A DNA stretch of 64,000 nucleotides, from NCBI RefSeq assembly GCF_002216145.1, contig NZ_CP022278.1, positions 682,001-746,000 of the forward strand, read 5' to 3'. The notes under the pieces are model-generated. The model was not told the origin of the DNA and ran no database searches. It saw only the letters and a list, made by a program, of their open reading frames with translations. Below, piece after piece: positions 1 to 9,221 of this stretch. Position 1 is the stretch's first letter, and each line of letters starts with the position of its first letter. This DNA comes from Neisseria chenwenguii (GTDB lineage: Bacteria > Pseudomonadota > Gammaproteobacteria > Burkholderiales > Neisseriaceae). A program made the position numbers and the translations under genes.

Positions 1-840
<840 letters not shown>

Positions 841-848
841 CTAAAAAC

Positions 849-1136
849 TTATTCCACAATGCCGAAAATATCTTCTTCGCGCATAACCAACAGCTCTTCG
901 CCGTCGGCTTTCACGGTTTGGCCGCTGTACTTGCCGAAAATCACCTTGTCGCCGACTTTCACATCCAGCGCGCGGCGTTGGCCGTCTTTATCGATTTTGC
1001 CCGCGCCTACGGCAACCACTTCGCCCATATCGGGTTTCTCAGCGGCTGCACCCGGCAAAACGATACCGGACGCGGTTTTTTCTTCAGCTTCCAAGCGTTT
1101 GACGACAACACGGTCATGTAAAGGACGAATGGTCAT
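849..1136 (-). CDS. groS: Co-chaperonin GroES
   Basis: A 95-residue protein beginning [20 protein letters not shown], the standard GroES N-terminus. The mobile-loop region ([17 protein letters not shown], about residues 16-32) that contacts GroEL is present, and length matches the family. An ATG 33 bases upstream would add unrelated residues. The start at 1134-1136 has a good GGAG site (GATTTGGAGTG upstream), so it was chosen. It is the first gene of the groESL operon and acts in the cytoplasm. Confidence 0.97.
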   Translation of the reverse strand: MTIRPLHDRVVVKRLEAEEKTASGIVLPGAAAEKPDMGEVVAVGAGKIDKDGQRRALDVKVGDKVIFGKYSGQTVKADGEELLVMREEDIFGIVE

Positions 1137-1510
1137 GTATTCACTCCAAATCAAAATAAAAACAAACACCTGTAACCAGGCGGCTTAATCAACGATGCAA
1201 ACCTGCGCGAACACAGGTTTACAATAACCGCTAAATAAGGCTGACGCAAACGAATTCAAGGGTAAAAATAAAAATTTTTCCCCAACATCCGCGCCCTCAT
1301 TCAAGGCCGTCTGAAAAATGCAGAAGCCCGTTTCAGGCGGCCTCGCCATGTTTTCGATAACGCAACCCGACATTTTTTCAAGCTTTCAAATCTTTTTTAG
1401 CACTATGCAAACATTCGGTTTAGTTATATATTGCAGATAAGAATTGTTATTAATTAATTTATTTAATCAAATTCGACTTTCATTCTGATGAATATTAATG
1501 AGGACAAACG
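1137..1510. promoter_or_regulatory. Divergent intergenic region between groS and fetA with candidate Fur box
   Basis: This AT-rich 374-base gap must hold the outward promoters of groESL and of the siderophore receptor. The best regulatory candidate is GATAAGAATTGTTATTAAT at 1436-1454, a good partial match to the Fur consensus and close upstream of the receptor gene. A mismatched DUS inverted repeat lies at about 1303-1344. I see no long poly-C tract, unlike the phase-variable meningococcal fetA promoter known from the literature. Exact -35/-10 boxes are not clear. Confidence 0.5.
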
Positions 1511-3463
1511 ATGAAAAAGCCCATTTTCCGCCTGAGTTTGCTGACCATGTCACTTGTTGCAGGTTTTGCCCGTGCCGATACGCCCCCGGAAAAAGCCGAG
1601 TTGCCGACCGTTCAGGTCAAGGCCGAAGCCACCTCTTCCACCCGCCGCATCACCACAAAAAAAATCGACGAAACGACGGCCACCGATATGAAAGAGGTTT
1701 TGTTTAACGAACCGTCCGTCAGTTTCGGCGGTGGCAACGCTACCTCGCAATGGCTGACCATCCGCGGCATGGGACAAGATCAAATTGATGTCAAAGTGGA
1801 CAACACCTATTCCGATTCCCAAATTTTCCACCACAACGGCCGTTTCCTGTTTGACCCCGAACTGGTGAAAGTCGTCGCCGTCCAAAAAGGCACAGGTTCG
1901 GCTTCCGTCGGCATCGGCGCGACCAGTGGTGCAATCGTGGCACAAACGGTTAACGCCAAAGATTTACTGCGCGACGGCCAGAACGTCGGCTTCAAAGTCG
2001 GCGCCGGCGTAAGCAGCAACAAAGGCTGGAACAAAAACACCAGCGTTTACGGACGTGCAGGCGGATTTGATGCTTTGCTTGCAGGCAACTGGGTAACCGA
2101 GCGCGATTACAAACCGGGCAAAGGCTATTCATCGGTAACGGGCGACCGCATCAACAACAGCGGTTTGAGCCAACGCGGTTTACTGGGTAAAATCGGTTAT
2201 TCCTTCAATGAAGACAACCGCTTAAGCCTGAGCCACCGCCAAGAGCGTACCTACGGCGAACGCAACCTGCGTGAAGAATTCGATTTCGCCCAACGAAACA
2301 ACACCGCCAACAACAATCCGCGCTACCGCATTCTGACCCAAGACACCACCAACTTGGCCTACGACGGCAGCAACCTCGGTTTTATCAGCAAAATCAACAC
2401 CAACGTTTACAAAAAAACCGACAAACGCGAAGAGCCGTCCGACAAAGGCAATGCGACCACCAAAGTCGAAACTTTGGGAGCCAACCTGAATTTGGACAGC
2501 CGCCTGTTTGACCGTCACACACTGAAATACGGCATCAACTGGCGCAATCAGAAAACCAAACCCAACGAAGCCACCCGCACCGTTTTCGTCAACGAAGAAA
2601 AAACCGATGTCGGCGCCTATGTAGAAGGTATTTGGGACATCCATCCCGTGACCCTGACCACCGGCCTGCGTTATGACCACTTCGATGCCGAATTTTCCAG
2701 CGGACAAAGCGTTTCAGACGGCACACTCAACCCCAGCGTCGGCCTGATTTACGATGTAACCCCCAATTTCTCGCTCAACTCCAGCCTGAACTACGCCAGC
2801 CGCAGCCCCCGACTTTCCGAAGCCGCACTCATCGGCGGCCGCGTCTATACCGTTGACAGCAACTTGAAAGCCGAACGCTCCCGCAACGCCGAAATCGGCT
2901 TCAACTACCGCTGGAACGATGCACTGAAACTGGAAGGCAGCTACTTCGACCAAAAAATCAAAGACGTCCAAGCCGTTCAAAACCGACGCTATTTCAACGG
3001 CGGCACGCTGAAAAACAAAGGCTACGAACTGGCCGCCAATTACCAATGGCGCGGCTTCAAAGCCCGCGCAGGCATGGCCTACAACAAACCGAAAATCAAC
3101 AATACAGGCATTGACTCCATAATGACCTTTATTCCGGTCGGCCGCACTTGGACGACCGGCCTGTCCTACCAGTTTGACCATCCGAAACTGGAAATCGGCT
3201 GGCGCGGACGCTTTGTACAGCGCACCAACCACGAAGCCTACCAACGCGGTTCCGGCGGCGGCACGGCGCGCCCGGGCTACGGCGTGAACGACATTTACGC
3301 CAACTGGAAACCGACCGGCAAAGACAATTTCAACGTCAACTTCGCGGTCAACAACGTCGGCAACAAATACTACAAGCCGCACACCCAGCGTGAAAGCACC
3401 AACGGCAACTCCCTGCCCGAAGTCGGCCGAGATTTCCGCCTGAGCATGAATTACCGCTTCTAA
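1511..3463 (+). CDS. fetA: TonB-dependent xenosiderophore receptor, FetA/FrpB type
   Basis: A 650-residue outer-membrane receptor. Residues 1-22 are a signal peptide ending FARA-DT. A plug domain follows, with a FetA-like stretch of ATDMKEVL, a GGGN segment and LTIRGMGQ near residues 57-90, and VDNTYSDSQ soon after. The rest is a 22-strand-type barrel ending in a terminal aromatic (MNYRF). Neisserial FetA imports ferric enterobactin-like catecholates with TonB energy. The barrel loops are much shorter than the meningococcal protein as I remember it, so ligand range may differ. It heads the fet locus and is probably Fur-repressed through the upstream box. Confidence 0.9.
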   Translation: MKKPIFRLSLLTMSLVAGFARADTPPEKAELPTVQVKAEATSSTRRITTKKIDETTATDMKEVLFNEPSVSFGGGNATSQWLTIRGMGQDQIDVKVDNTYSDSQIFHHNGRFLFDPELVKVVAVQKGTGSASVGIGATSGAIVAQTVNAKDLLRDGQNVGFKVGAGVSSNKGWNKNTSVYGRAGGFDALLAGNWVTERDYKPGKGYSSVTGDRINNSGLSQRGLLGKIGYSFNEDNRLSLSHRQERTYGERNLREEFDFAQRNNTANNNPRYRILTQDTTNLAYDGSNLGFISKINTNVYKKTDKREEPSDKGNATTKVETLGANLNLDSRLFDRHTLKYGINWRNQKTKPNEATRTVFVNEEKTDVGAYVEGIWDIHPVTLTTGLRYDHFDAEFSSGQSVSDGTLNPSVGLIYDVTPNFSLNSSLNYASRSPRLSEAALIGGRVYTVDSNLKAERSRNAEIGFNYRWNDALKLEGSYFDQKIKDVQAVQNRRYFNGGTLKNKGYELAANYQWRGFKARAGMAYNKPKINNTGIDSIMTFIPVGRTWTTGLSYQFDHPKLEIGWRGRFVQRTNHEAYQRGSGGGTARPGYGVNDIYANWKPTGKDNFNVNFAVNNVGNKYYKPHTQRESTNGNSLPEVGRDFRLSMNYRF

Positions 3464-3488
3464 ACCGTACATTACCGTACATCAACCA

Positions 3489-3517
3489 AAGGCCGTCTGA
3501 AAATTTTCAGACGGCCT
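3489..3517. terminator. DUS hairpin between fetA and fetB
   Basis: Two DUS copies in inverted orientation with almost no loop (AAGGCCGTCTGAAAA facing TTTTCAGACGGCCT). The stem could partly terminate transcription after the receptor, leaving the binding protein and transporter at lower level. Confidence 0.6.
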
Positions 3518-3553
3518 GAAGCGCAACCCTTTATTTCTTGGAGAACCAACCTG

Positions 3554-4516
3554 ATGTTACGTCTATCCGCCATTACCCTCTGCTGCGCACTCGCGCTGAC
3601 CGCCTGCAAACCGCAAGAACAAAAGCCCGCCGCATCCGCACCTGCGTCCGCCGTTTCACACAAAATCGACGGCCCGTCTGTAAGCGTCAAAACCGCGCGC
3701 GGCGAAGTGACCGTACCGCAAAAACCCGAGCGCATCGCCGTTTACGACTTAGGCATGACCGACACCTTAACCAAACTGGGCGTACCCGTCGGCGCCACCG
3801 TAGATAAAACCCGCCTGCCCTACCTCGACGCCGCGTTTAAAGATTCAAAAAAAGTCGGCACGCTGTTTGAGCCGAACTACGAAGCGCTCAACGCCTACAA
3901 ACCCCAGCTCATCATCATCGGCAGCCGCGCTGCCAAAGCGTTTGACCAGTTGAACGCCATCGCGCCGACCATCGAAATGACCGCCGACACCAAAAACCTG
4001 AAAGAAAGCGGCAAAGAGCGCATTGACGCGTTTGCCAAAATTTTCGGCAAAGAAGCCGAAGCGGAAAAACTGAAAGCTGAAATCGACGCCTCGTTTGAAG
4101 CCGCCAAAACCGCCGCACAAGGCAAGGGCAAAGGCTTGGTGATTTTGGCCAACGCCGGCAAACTGTCCGCCTACGGCCCGACCTCGCGCCTTGGCGGCTG
4201 GATTCACAAAGACATCGGCGTTCCCCCTGTTGACGAAGCCATCAAAGAAGGCAGCCACGGCCAGCCCGTTTCGTTTGAATACCTGAAAGAGAAAAACCCC
4301 GACTGGCTGTTCGTCCTCGACCGCGGCGCCGCCATCGGCGAAGAAGGCAAAGCGGCCAAAGACGTGCTGAACAACCCGCTCGTCGCCGAAACCACCGCGT
4401 GGAAAAAAGGCCGGGTTGTTTACCTCGTGCCCGAAACCTATCTGGCCGCCGGCGGTGCGCAGGAATTGCTTAACGCCAGCAAACAAGTCGCCGACGCGTT
4501 TAAAGCGGCGAAGTAA
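3554..4516 (+). CDS. fetB: Periplasmic siderophore-binding lipoprotein FetB
   Basis: A 320-residue solute-binding protein of the FecB/FepB type. The lipobox LTAC places lipidated Cys at about residue 18, followed by a low-complexity Ala/Ser/Pro linker. The two-lobed periplasmic-binding fold is suggested by the PERIAVYDLGMTDTLTKLGV segment near residue 58 and by LIIIGSRAAKAF. It would hand ferric siderophore from the receptor to the permease. The start ATG at 3554 follows a TTGGAG site. It lies 90 bases after fetA, separated by a DUS hairpin. Confidence 0.92.
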   Translation: MLRLSAITLCCALALTACKPQEQKPAASAPASAVSHKIDGPSVSVKTARGEVTVPQKPERIAVYDLGMTDTLTKLGVPVGATVDKTRLPYLDAAFKDSKKVGTLFEPNYEALNAYKPQLIIIGSRAAKAFDQLNAIAPTIEMTADTKNLKESGKERIDAFAKIFGKEAEAEKLKAEIDASFEAAKTAAQGKGKGLVILANAGKLSAYGPTSRLGGWIHKDIGVPPVDEAIKEGSHGQPVSFEYLKEKNPDWLFVLDRGAAIGEEGKAAKDVLNNPLVAETTAWKKGRVVYLVPETYLAAGGAQELLNASKQVADAFKAAK

Positions 4517-4532
4517 GTTTTTCGGCAAACAG

Positions 4533-4572
4533 TTTTCAGACGGCCTTTTCAGAGATTGAGGCCGTCTGAAAA
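4533..4572. terminator. DUS inverted repeat after fetB
   Basis: A reversed DUS and a forward DUS with a 14-base spacer form a hairpin directly downstream of the binding-protein gene. It may be a leaky terminator, because the permease genes that follow lie on the same strand. Confidence 0.55.
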
Positions 4573-4940
4573 TCTGTTTGTTGGATTTTTTTGTAGGGTT
4601 GGGTTTTGAGGTGTTTTAGCAGGCCGGGGATTTTGTAACATTCAAAAAAGTTGACTAAAGGCCGTCTGAAATTTGACCGAATACCAGCCGACCCTCTCCC
4701 TAACCCTCTCCCACGGGAGAGGGAACGCATTGTCGGAACGCCAAGAATTTCAGACGGCAGGTCAAAAGCAAAACGGCCAAGTTTGCCCAAAGTTTTTCAG
4801 ACGGCATTCCTGTCTTTTGGGAAAGCGGTGTGCTGGCAAGCCCACCCTACTGTTGAATCCTGCTTTTCAGACAACCTCAACCGCTAAATGCCGAATGCCG
4901 TCTGAAAACCCAAACCTTAAAACAAACCAACCCTCAAACC
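4573..4940. repeat. Gap between fetB and permease genes, rich in DUS and a GC hairpin
   Basis: I see no gene in this stretch. It holds four further DUS cores and, at about 4691-4723, a palindrome of the CCCTCTCCC...GGGAGAGGG type found in many bacterial genomes. The gap splits the uptake locus in two, so the permease genes may have their own promoter or rely on readthrough. Confidence 0.5.
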
Positions 4941-5906
4941 ATGCTCAAACCCGCCACCCTCAATCTGCTCAACCTCGCCGCACTTGTTTTCCTCTTTGCC
5001 GTCAGCCTGTCCGTCGGCGTGGCGGATTTCAGTTGGGGCGCGCTGTCCGAATGGTCGGATAGCACGCAGCTTTTCATCACCAGCCGCCTGCCGCGCACGT
5101 TTGCGATTGTGCTGACGGGGGCGTCGATGGCGGTGGCGGGGATGATTATGCAGATTTTGATGAAAAACCGTTTTGTCGAACCCTCTATGGTCGGGGCGAG
5201 CCAAAGTGCGGCCTTTGGGATGCTGCTGATGGTGCTGCTGTTTCCTGCGGCGGCGCTGATGGCGAAAATGACGGTAGCGGCGGCGGCTTCTCTGGCGGGA
5301 ATGCTGGTGTTTATGGCTTTAATCCGCCGCCTGCCGCCGACGGCGCAGCTGATGGTGCCGCTGGTGGGGATTATTTTCGGTGGTGTGATTGAATCGGTGG
5401 CGCTGTTTATTGCCTATGAAACGGAAATGATGCAGATGCTGGGCGTGTGGCAACAGGGGGATTTTTCGGGGGTTTTGCTCGGGCGTTACGAACTTTTGTG
5501 GCTGACGGGCGTGATGGCGTTCGGCGCGTATCTGATTGCCGACCGGCTGACGATTGTAGGTTTGGGCGAAACGGTGGCGGTGAATTTGGGGCTGAACCGC
5601 CATACGGTTTTGTGGGCGGGTTTGATTATTGTGGCACTGATTACGTCGCTTGTGGTGGTAACGGTCGGCAATATTCCGTTTGTCGGACTGGTCGTCCCCA
5701 ACATCATCAGCCGTCTGATGGGCGACAAGCTGCGCCAAAGCCTGCCGGCGGTGGCGCTTTTGGGCGCGTCGTCGGTATTGCTGTGCGACATTATCGGGCG
5801 GCTGATTGTGTTTCCGTTTGAGATTCCGGTTTCGACGGTGTTCGGGGTATTGGGAACGGCGCTGTTTTTGTGGCTTTTGATGAGGAAACCTGCTCATGCC
5901 GTCTGA
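4941..5906 (+). CDS. fetC: Siderophore ABC transporter permease (FecCD family), first subunit
   Basis: A 321-residue, very hydrophobic FecC/FecD-type permease with about nine or ten membrane segments. The family feature GASMAVAGMIMQ (about residues 54-65) and the ATPase-contacting region before GNIPFVGLVVPNIISRLMG (about residues 240-260) are present. With the next gene it would form the inner-membrane channel for ferric siderophore. Its last residues AHAV and stop codon are supplied by a DUS, which also gives the start codon of the next gene. Symbol follows the gonococcal fet operon from memory. Confidence 0.88.
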   Translation: MLKPATLNLLNLAALVFLFAVSLSVGVADFSWGALSEWSDSTQLFITSRLPRTFAIVLTGASMAVAGMIMQILMKNRFVEPSMVGASQSAAFGMLLMVLLFPAAALMAKMTVAAAASLAGMLVFMALIRRLPPTAQLMVPLVGIIFGGVIESVALFIAYETEMMQMLGVWQQGDFSGVLLGRYELLWLTGVMAFGAYLIADRLTIVGLGETVAVNLGLNRHTVLWAGLIIVALITSLVVVTVGNIPFVGLVVPNIISRLMGDKLRQSLPAVALLGASSVLLCDIIGRLIVFPFEIPVSTVFGVLGTALFLWLLMRKPAHAV

Positions 5907-6870
5907 AAAAAATACTGCGTTTGCAGCCGCTTCCCTGCGCCCGCTCTGGCTCGCCGCCGCCTTGCTGCTGGCTTCCTGCGCCCTCTTCCTCACGCTCAAT
6001 GCGGGCGGCAACTGGGATTTTGTATTGCCGCTGCGGCTGACCAAACTCGCTGCGCTGTTGATGGTGGCGTATGCGGTGGGCGTTTCGACGGTGCTGTTCC
6101 AAACGCTGACCAACAATCCGATTCTTACGCCGTCGATTTTGGGTTTCGACGCGCTGTATGTGTTTTTGCAGACGCTGCTGGTGTTCCTGCTCGGCAGCAT
6201 CGGCTACGCGGCAATGCCCGTGTTCGGCAAATTCGGGCTGGAACTGGCGGCAATGATGGGCGGCTCGCTGCTGCTGTTTGCGGTATTGATGAAACAGGGC
6301 GGGCGCGATTTGGCACGGATGATTTTGATCGGCGTGATTTTCGGGATTCTGTTCCGCAGCCTCGCCTCGCTGCTTCAGCGCATGATCGATCCCGAGGAAT
6401 TTGCGGTGGCGCAGGCGAACACGTTTGCGTCGTTCAATACGCTCAACCAAGACCTGCTCGGCATCGGCACGCTGATTCTTTTGGCCAGCGTGTTTTTCAT
6501 CTGGCGCGAACGCCACCGCCTCGATGTGTATCTGCTCGGCAGAGACCAAGCAATTAATTTGGGCATTGATTACACACGAAATACTTTATGGATTTTGCTG
6601 TGGATTGCCGTGTTGGTGGCAACCTCCACCGCCATCGTCGGCCCCGTGAGCTTTTTCGGCCTCTTGGTCGCCGCGCTCGCCAACCATTTTTCGCCGTCCG
6701 TAAAACACGCCGTACGCCTGCCGATGGTGTTCTGCACCGCCGCCGTTTTGCTGGTGGGCGGGCAGGCATTGTTCGAACACGTTTTAGGCATGAAAGCCGT
6801 TTTGAGCGTAGTGGTGGAATTTGCCGGCGGGCTGGTATTTTTATGGCTGGTGTTGAAACGGAAGCAGTAG
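5896..6870 (+). CDS. fetD: Siderophore ABC transporter permease (FecCD family), second subunit
   Basis: A 324-residue FecCD permease overlapping the previous gene by 11 bases, so the two are translationally coupled. The start ATG is the first codon of a full AT-type DUS, so the protein begins MPSEK. A GAGG site lies about 12 bases upstream. Core family regions are visible: YAVGVSTVLFQTLTNNPILT near residues 60-79 and VGPVSFFGLLVAALANHF near residue 255. It pairs with the upstream permease to form the heterodimeric channel. Confidence 0.88.
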   Translation: MPSEKNTAFAAASLRPLWLAAALLLASCALFLTLNAGGNWDFVLPLRLTKLAALLMVAYAVGVSTVLFQTLTNNPILTPSILGFDALYVFLQTLLVFLLGSIGYAAMPVFGKFGLELAAMMGGSLLLFAVLMKQGGRDLARMILIGVIFGILFRSLASLLQRMIDPEEFAVAQANTFASFNTLNQDLLGIGTLILLASVFFIWRERHRLDVYLLGRDQAINLGIDYTRNTLWILLWIAVLVATSTAIVGPVSFFGLLVAALANHFSPSVKHAVRLPMVFCTAAVLLVGGQALFEHVLGMKAVLSVVVEFAGGLVFLWLVLKRKQ

Positions 6871-6931
6871 AATGGATTTAGATTTTCAGACGGCCTGACC
6901 GGTTTGCCGTTTTGAAATATTTGAAATACAG

Positions 6932-7150
6932 GCCGACCTTGGCAAAAACAAAAATAAGAAACGTCCGCTTGAATGCCGTCTGAAACGGCTAAACTTTCAA
7001 GCGATGTCATTCCCGCGCAGGCGGAAATCCACGCTTGGCTTGCTGAAACTTATTTTAAAACAATACATTGCTTATTTTTAGCCGTAAATTCCCGCCTGCA
7101 CGGGAATGACGGGTTTGGCACTTCAGACGGCCTTTGAACAGTATTTGTGA
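6932..7150. repeat. Decayed inverted-repeat element with dRS3-like core (copy 1)
   Basis: The core 7005-7110 is an imperfect palindrome bounded by ATTCCC-8N-GGGAAT-type 20-mers; the right one (7088-7107) is exact and the left has lost one G. It matches the element at 52431-52632 across its centre, sharing CTCATTTTAAAACAATACATTG with one difference. The outer ends are degraded. It lies inside the transporter operon, between the second permease and the FmdE-like gene. Confidence 0.7.
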
Positions 7151-7209
7151 ATTTTACAGCGGCATCAGGCCGTCTGAAAAAATCCCGTATCAACCTTAAG
7201 GAACGAATC

Positions 7210-7839
7210 ATGACCCAAACTGAGCATTTCCCCGAATTTTTCAACCAAGCCCCGACCCTGACCGTTTGCGACCCGCTCGCTGAATTTCTCGCCGTGTCGG
7301 AAAACGGCATCATCGAATACCGCTACGCCGACGCCGTGCGCCTGTGCGGCCATTCCTGCCCCACCGTCGCCGGCGCATATCTGATGGTTATCAAAGGCTT
7401 GCGCGCTTTGTACGGCAGCGGACTGCCGCAGCGCGGCAACATCGCCGTCGCCATGCAGGGCGGACGCGACGAAGGCACAACCGGCGTTACCGCCACCGTC
7501 GCCCAACTGCTGACCGGCGCCGCGCCCGAAACCGGCTTCGGCGGCATCGGCCCGCGCGGCCTGTTCTCCCGCCGCGACCTGCTCAGTTTCGGCGCCGGCC
7601 AAATCGACGGCACGCTGGCGTTGACCCGGCAAGACACCGGCCAAACCGTCGCCGTTTCCCTCAACGGCGGCATTGCCCCGTTTGCCGCCGAAATGCGCGA
7701 CATCATGCCCAAAGCCGTCGCCGGCAGCGCCACACCCGAAGAATTGAAACGCTTCGGCGAACTCTGGCAGGCGCGCGTAAAAGCGTTTCTCGTTGATTTG
7801 GTTGACGATCCGCGTTTGGTCACCGTTCAGGCCGTCTGA
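7210..7839 (+). CDS. FmdE-family metal-binding protein of the fet operon
   Basis: A 209-residue protein with the FmdE-type signature CGHSCPTVAGAYLM near residue 47, where Cys and His can bind metal. The longer reading frame starting at 7147 lacks a ribosome site; the ATG at 7210 follows AAGGAACG and gives the natural MTQTEHFPEF start. FmdE domains are named after formylmethanofuran dehydrogenase subunit E but are widespread in other settings. Its conserved place between permease and ATPase suggests a role in handling iron or siderophore, but the actual function is not known to me. The end ...VQAV-stop is encoded by a DUS. It may be the fetE or fetF of gonococci. Confidence 0.75.
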   Translation: MTQTEHFPEFFNQAPTLTVCDPLAEFLAVSENGIIEYRYADAVRLCGHSCPTVAGAYLMVIKGLRALYGSGLPQRGNIAVAMQGGRDEGTTGVTATVAQLLTGAAPETGFGGIGPRGLFSRRDLLSFGAGQIDGTLALTRQDTGQTVAVSLNGGIAPFAAEMRDIMPKAVAGSATPEELKRFGELWQARVKAFLVDLVDDPRLVTVQAV

Positions 7840-7887
7840 AAAATTTGACGGAGCACGCACCATCCGCCGGCGCAGCCGAACGTAGCG

Positions 7888-8075
7888 CCCGCCATTGGTA
7901 CGGGGCAAAGGGTAAAATGTTTGAGCAGCCCGAAGGCTGCGAGTTTTTACCCGCCGCACCAATGGCGCGGAATGAGGGAAGTTTGGCCGAAGGCCAAACC
8001 TGCAACCGCAGGCCGCCTTTCTTTTGCCTACTTTTTCTTTGGCGGAACAAAAAAAAGTAGGTGGCCGTGCGGCCA
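7888..8075. repeat. Compound multi-hairpin repeat between FmdE-like gene and ATPase gene
   Basis: Several palindromes follow one another. A nested one has CGCCATTGGT (7890-7899) pairing with ACCAATGGCG (7958-7967), GGGTAAAA with TTTTTACCC inside it, and GCAGCCCGAAGGCTGC at its tip. Next come GTTTGGCCGAAGGCCAAAC (7981-7999), CTGCAACCGCAG, a CCTACTTTTT...AAAAAGTAGG stem (8028-8061), and TGGCCGTGCGGCCA. No credible gene is present. It looks like a structured repetitive element inserted in the operon. Confidence 0.7.
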
Positions 8076-8148
8076 TGAAGCACACACTCCGAAATTCTAA
8101 AATCCTTAATAAAACCACCCACTTTCTTTTTTCAGACGGCCTGTTGCT

Positions 8149-8907
8149 ATGATAAACATCCAAAACGTCCGCCACACCATCGGCAGCCAAACCATCCTCA
8201 ACGACGTTTCCCTGCAAATCCCGCAGGGCGGCATTACCGCGCTCATCGGCCCCAACGGCGCAGGAAAATCCACCCTGCTCGCCTTTATGGCGCGCCTCCA
8301 ACCGCTGCACCACGGCCGTATCAGCTACAACGGCAAAGACGTTTCCGCCACCCCGACCGCCGAGCTGGCCAAAATCCTCTCCATCCTGACGCAGGAAAAC
8401 AGCATCATCAGCCGCATCACCGTGCGCGATTTGCTGATGTTCGGCCGTTACCCCTACCATCAGGGCAGGCCGTCTGAAAACGATAAAACCATCGTTGAAA
8501 ACGCACTCGCCGAGTTCCAACTGCAAACTTTCACCGACCGCTACCTGACCGAACTTTCAGGCGGCCAACGCCAACGCGCCATGATTGCGATGGTGTTCTG
8601 CCAGCAAACCGAATACGTCCTCCTCGACGAGCCGCTCAACAACCTCGACATGTACCACGCCCGCGCCCTGATGCAGCTCCTGCGCCACCTTACCGACGAA
8701 CACCGCCGCACCACCGTCGTCGTCCTCCACGATATAAACCAAGCCGCCGCCTACGCGGATTATGTGGTCGCGATGAAAAACGGCGAAGTGGCAATGGCCG
8801 GCACGCCGGACGAAATTTTTACCGAGGAAAACATCAAAACGCTGTTTGAAATGGATGTGAGCGTGTTGGATTATCAGGGGAAAAAACTGGTGGTGCATCA
8901 TGTTTGA
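8149..8907 (+). CDS. Siderophore ABC transporter ATP-binding protein
   Basis: A 252-residue FecE/FepC-type ATPase. Walker A GPNGAGKST is near residues 37-45, the signature LSGGQRQRA near 137-145, Walker B YVLLDEPLNNLDM near 158-170 and the switch His in VLHDINQAAAYADYV near 195. It energises the two fet permeases from the cytoplasmic face. The start ATG at 8149 lies just after a reversed DUS, and another DUS inside the gene encodes the GRPSEN segment. In gonococci the matching gene carries a fet letter, but I am not sure which one. Confidence 0.9.
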   Translation: MINIQNVRHTIGSQTILNDVSLQIPQGGITALIGPNGAGKSTLLAFMARLQPLHHGRISYNGKDVSATPTAELAKILSILTQENSIISRITVRDLLMFGRYPYHQGRPSENDKTIVENALAEFQLQTFTDRYLTELSGGQRQRAMIAMVFCQQTEYVLLDEPLNNLDMYHARALMQLLRHLTDEHRRTTVVVLHDINQAAAYADYVVAMKNGEVAMAGTPDEIFTEENIKTLFEMDVSVLDYQGKKLVVHHV

Positions 8908-8928
8908 ACAGGATTGAGGACAAAGCAG

Positions 8929-8976
8929 AGGCCGTCTGAAATTCGCTACCGGGCGTAGTCGGATTTCAGACGGCCT
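8929..8976. terminator. DUS hairpin ending the fet locus
   Basis: AGGCCGTCTGAA and TTCAGACGGCCTT flank a 22-base spacer, just after the ATPase stop. It is the likely terminator of the uptake operon. Confidence 0.7.
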
Positions 8977-9082
8977 TCGGTTTTCAGAGGTGGGATCCAG
9001 AAGAAAAATAAATCTATTTTTTGCTAATAAATTTTTGCCGTAAAATTTCTGTTATTACTATTAATAAAATAGCCTGAAAATA

Positions 9083-9111
9083 AAAAAGCCCGCATACTAA
9101 GCGGGCTTTTT
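9083..9111 (-). terminator. Intrinsic terminator of the tpiA-secG-tRNA-Leu unit
   Basis: AAAAAGCCCGC pairs with GCGGGCTTTTT around a 7-base loop, immediately downstream (minus strand) of the tRNA 3' end, with a T run on the minus strand. Confidence 0.85.
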
Positions 9112-9115
9112 CTGT

Positions 9116-9201
9116 TGGTGCCGACAGCGAGACTCGAACTCGCACAGCCTGGGGCCACTACCCCCTCAAGATAGCGTGTCTACCAATTCCACCATGTCGG
9201 C
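9116..9201 (-). tRNA. tRNA-Leu (anticodon GAG)
   Basis: The minus strand starts GCCGACATGGTGGAATTGG, has the anticodon stem CTATC with loop TTGAGGG (anticodon GAG), a long variable arm typical of Leu tRNA, a GTTCGAGTC T-loop, and ends TGTCGGCA-CCA with encoded CCA. The acceptor stem GCCGACA/TGTCGGC is fully paired. It lies directly after secG, a common arrangement. Confidence 0.96.
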
Positions 9202-9221
9202 TTGAAACTTTAAATTTTAAC

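Noticed and set aside
2714..3472. Minus-strand frame of 252 codons inside fetA
   Set aside because: Antisense of the receptor barrel; Val/Gly/Phe-rich shadow with no motif or promoter.
7005..7110. Spaced repeats as a CRISPR array
   Set aside because: The repeats are inverted, only two per element, and spacers are not uniform. No cas gene lies in the window.
7165..8526. Open reading frame of 453 codons on the minus strand across the FmdE-like and ATPase genes
   Set aside because: It is antisense to two well-supported genes and to the multi-hairpin repeat, has no recognisable motif and no ribosome site. High GC content at third positions leaves such frames open.
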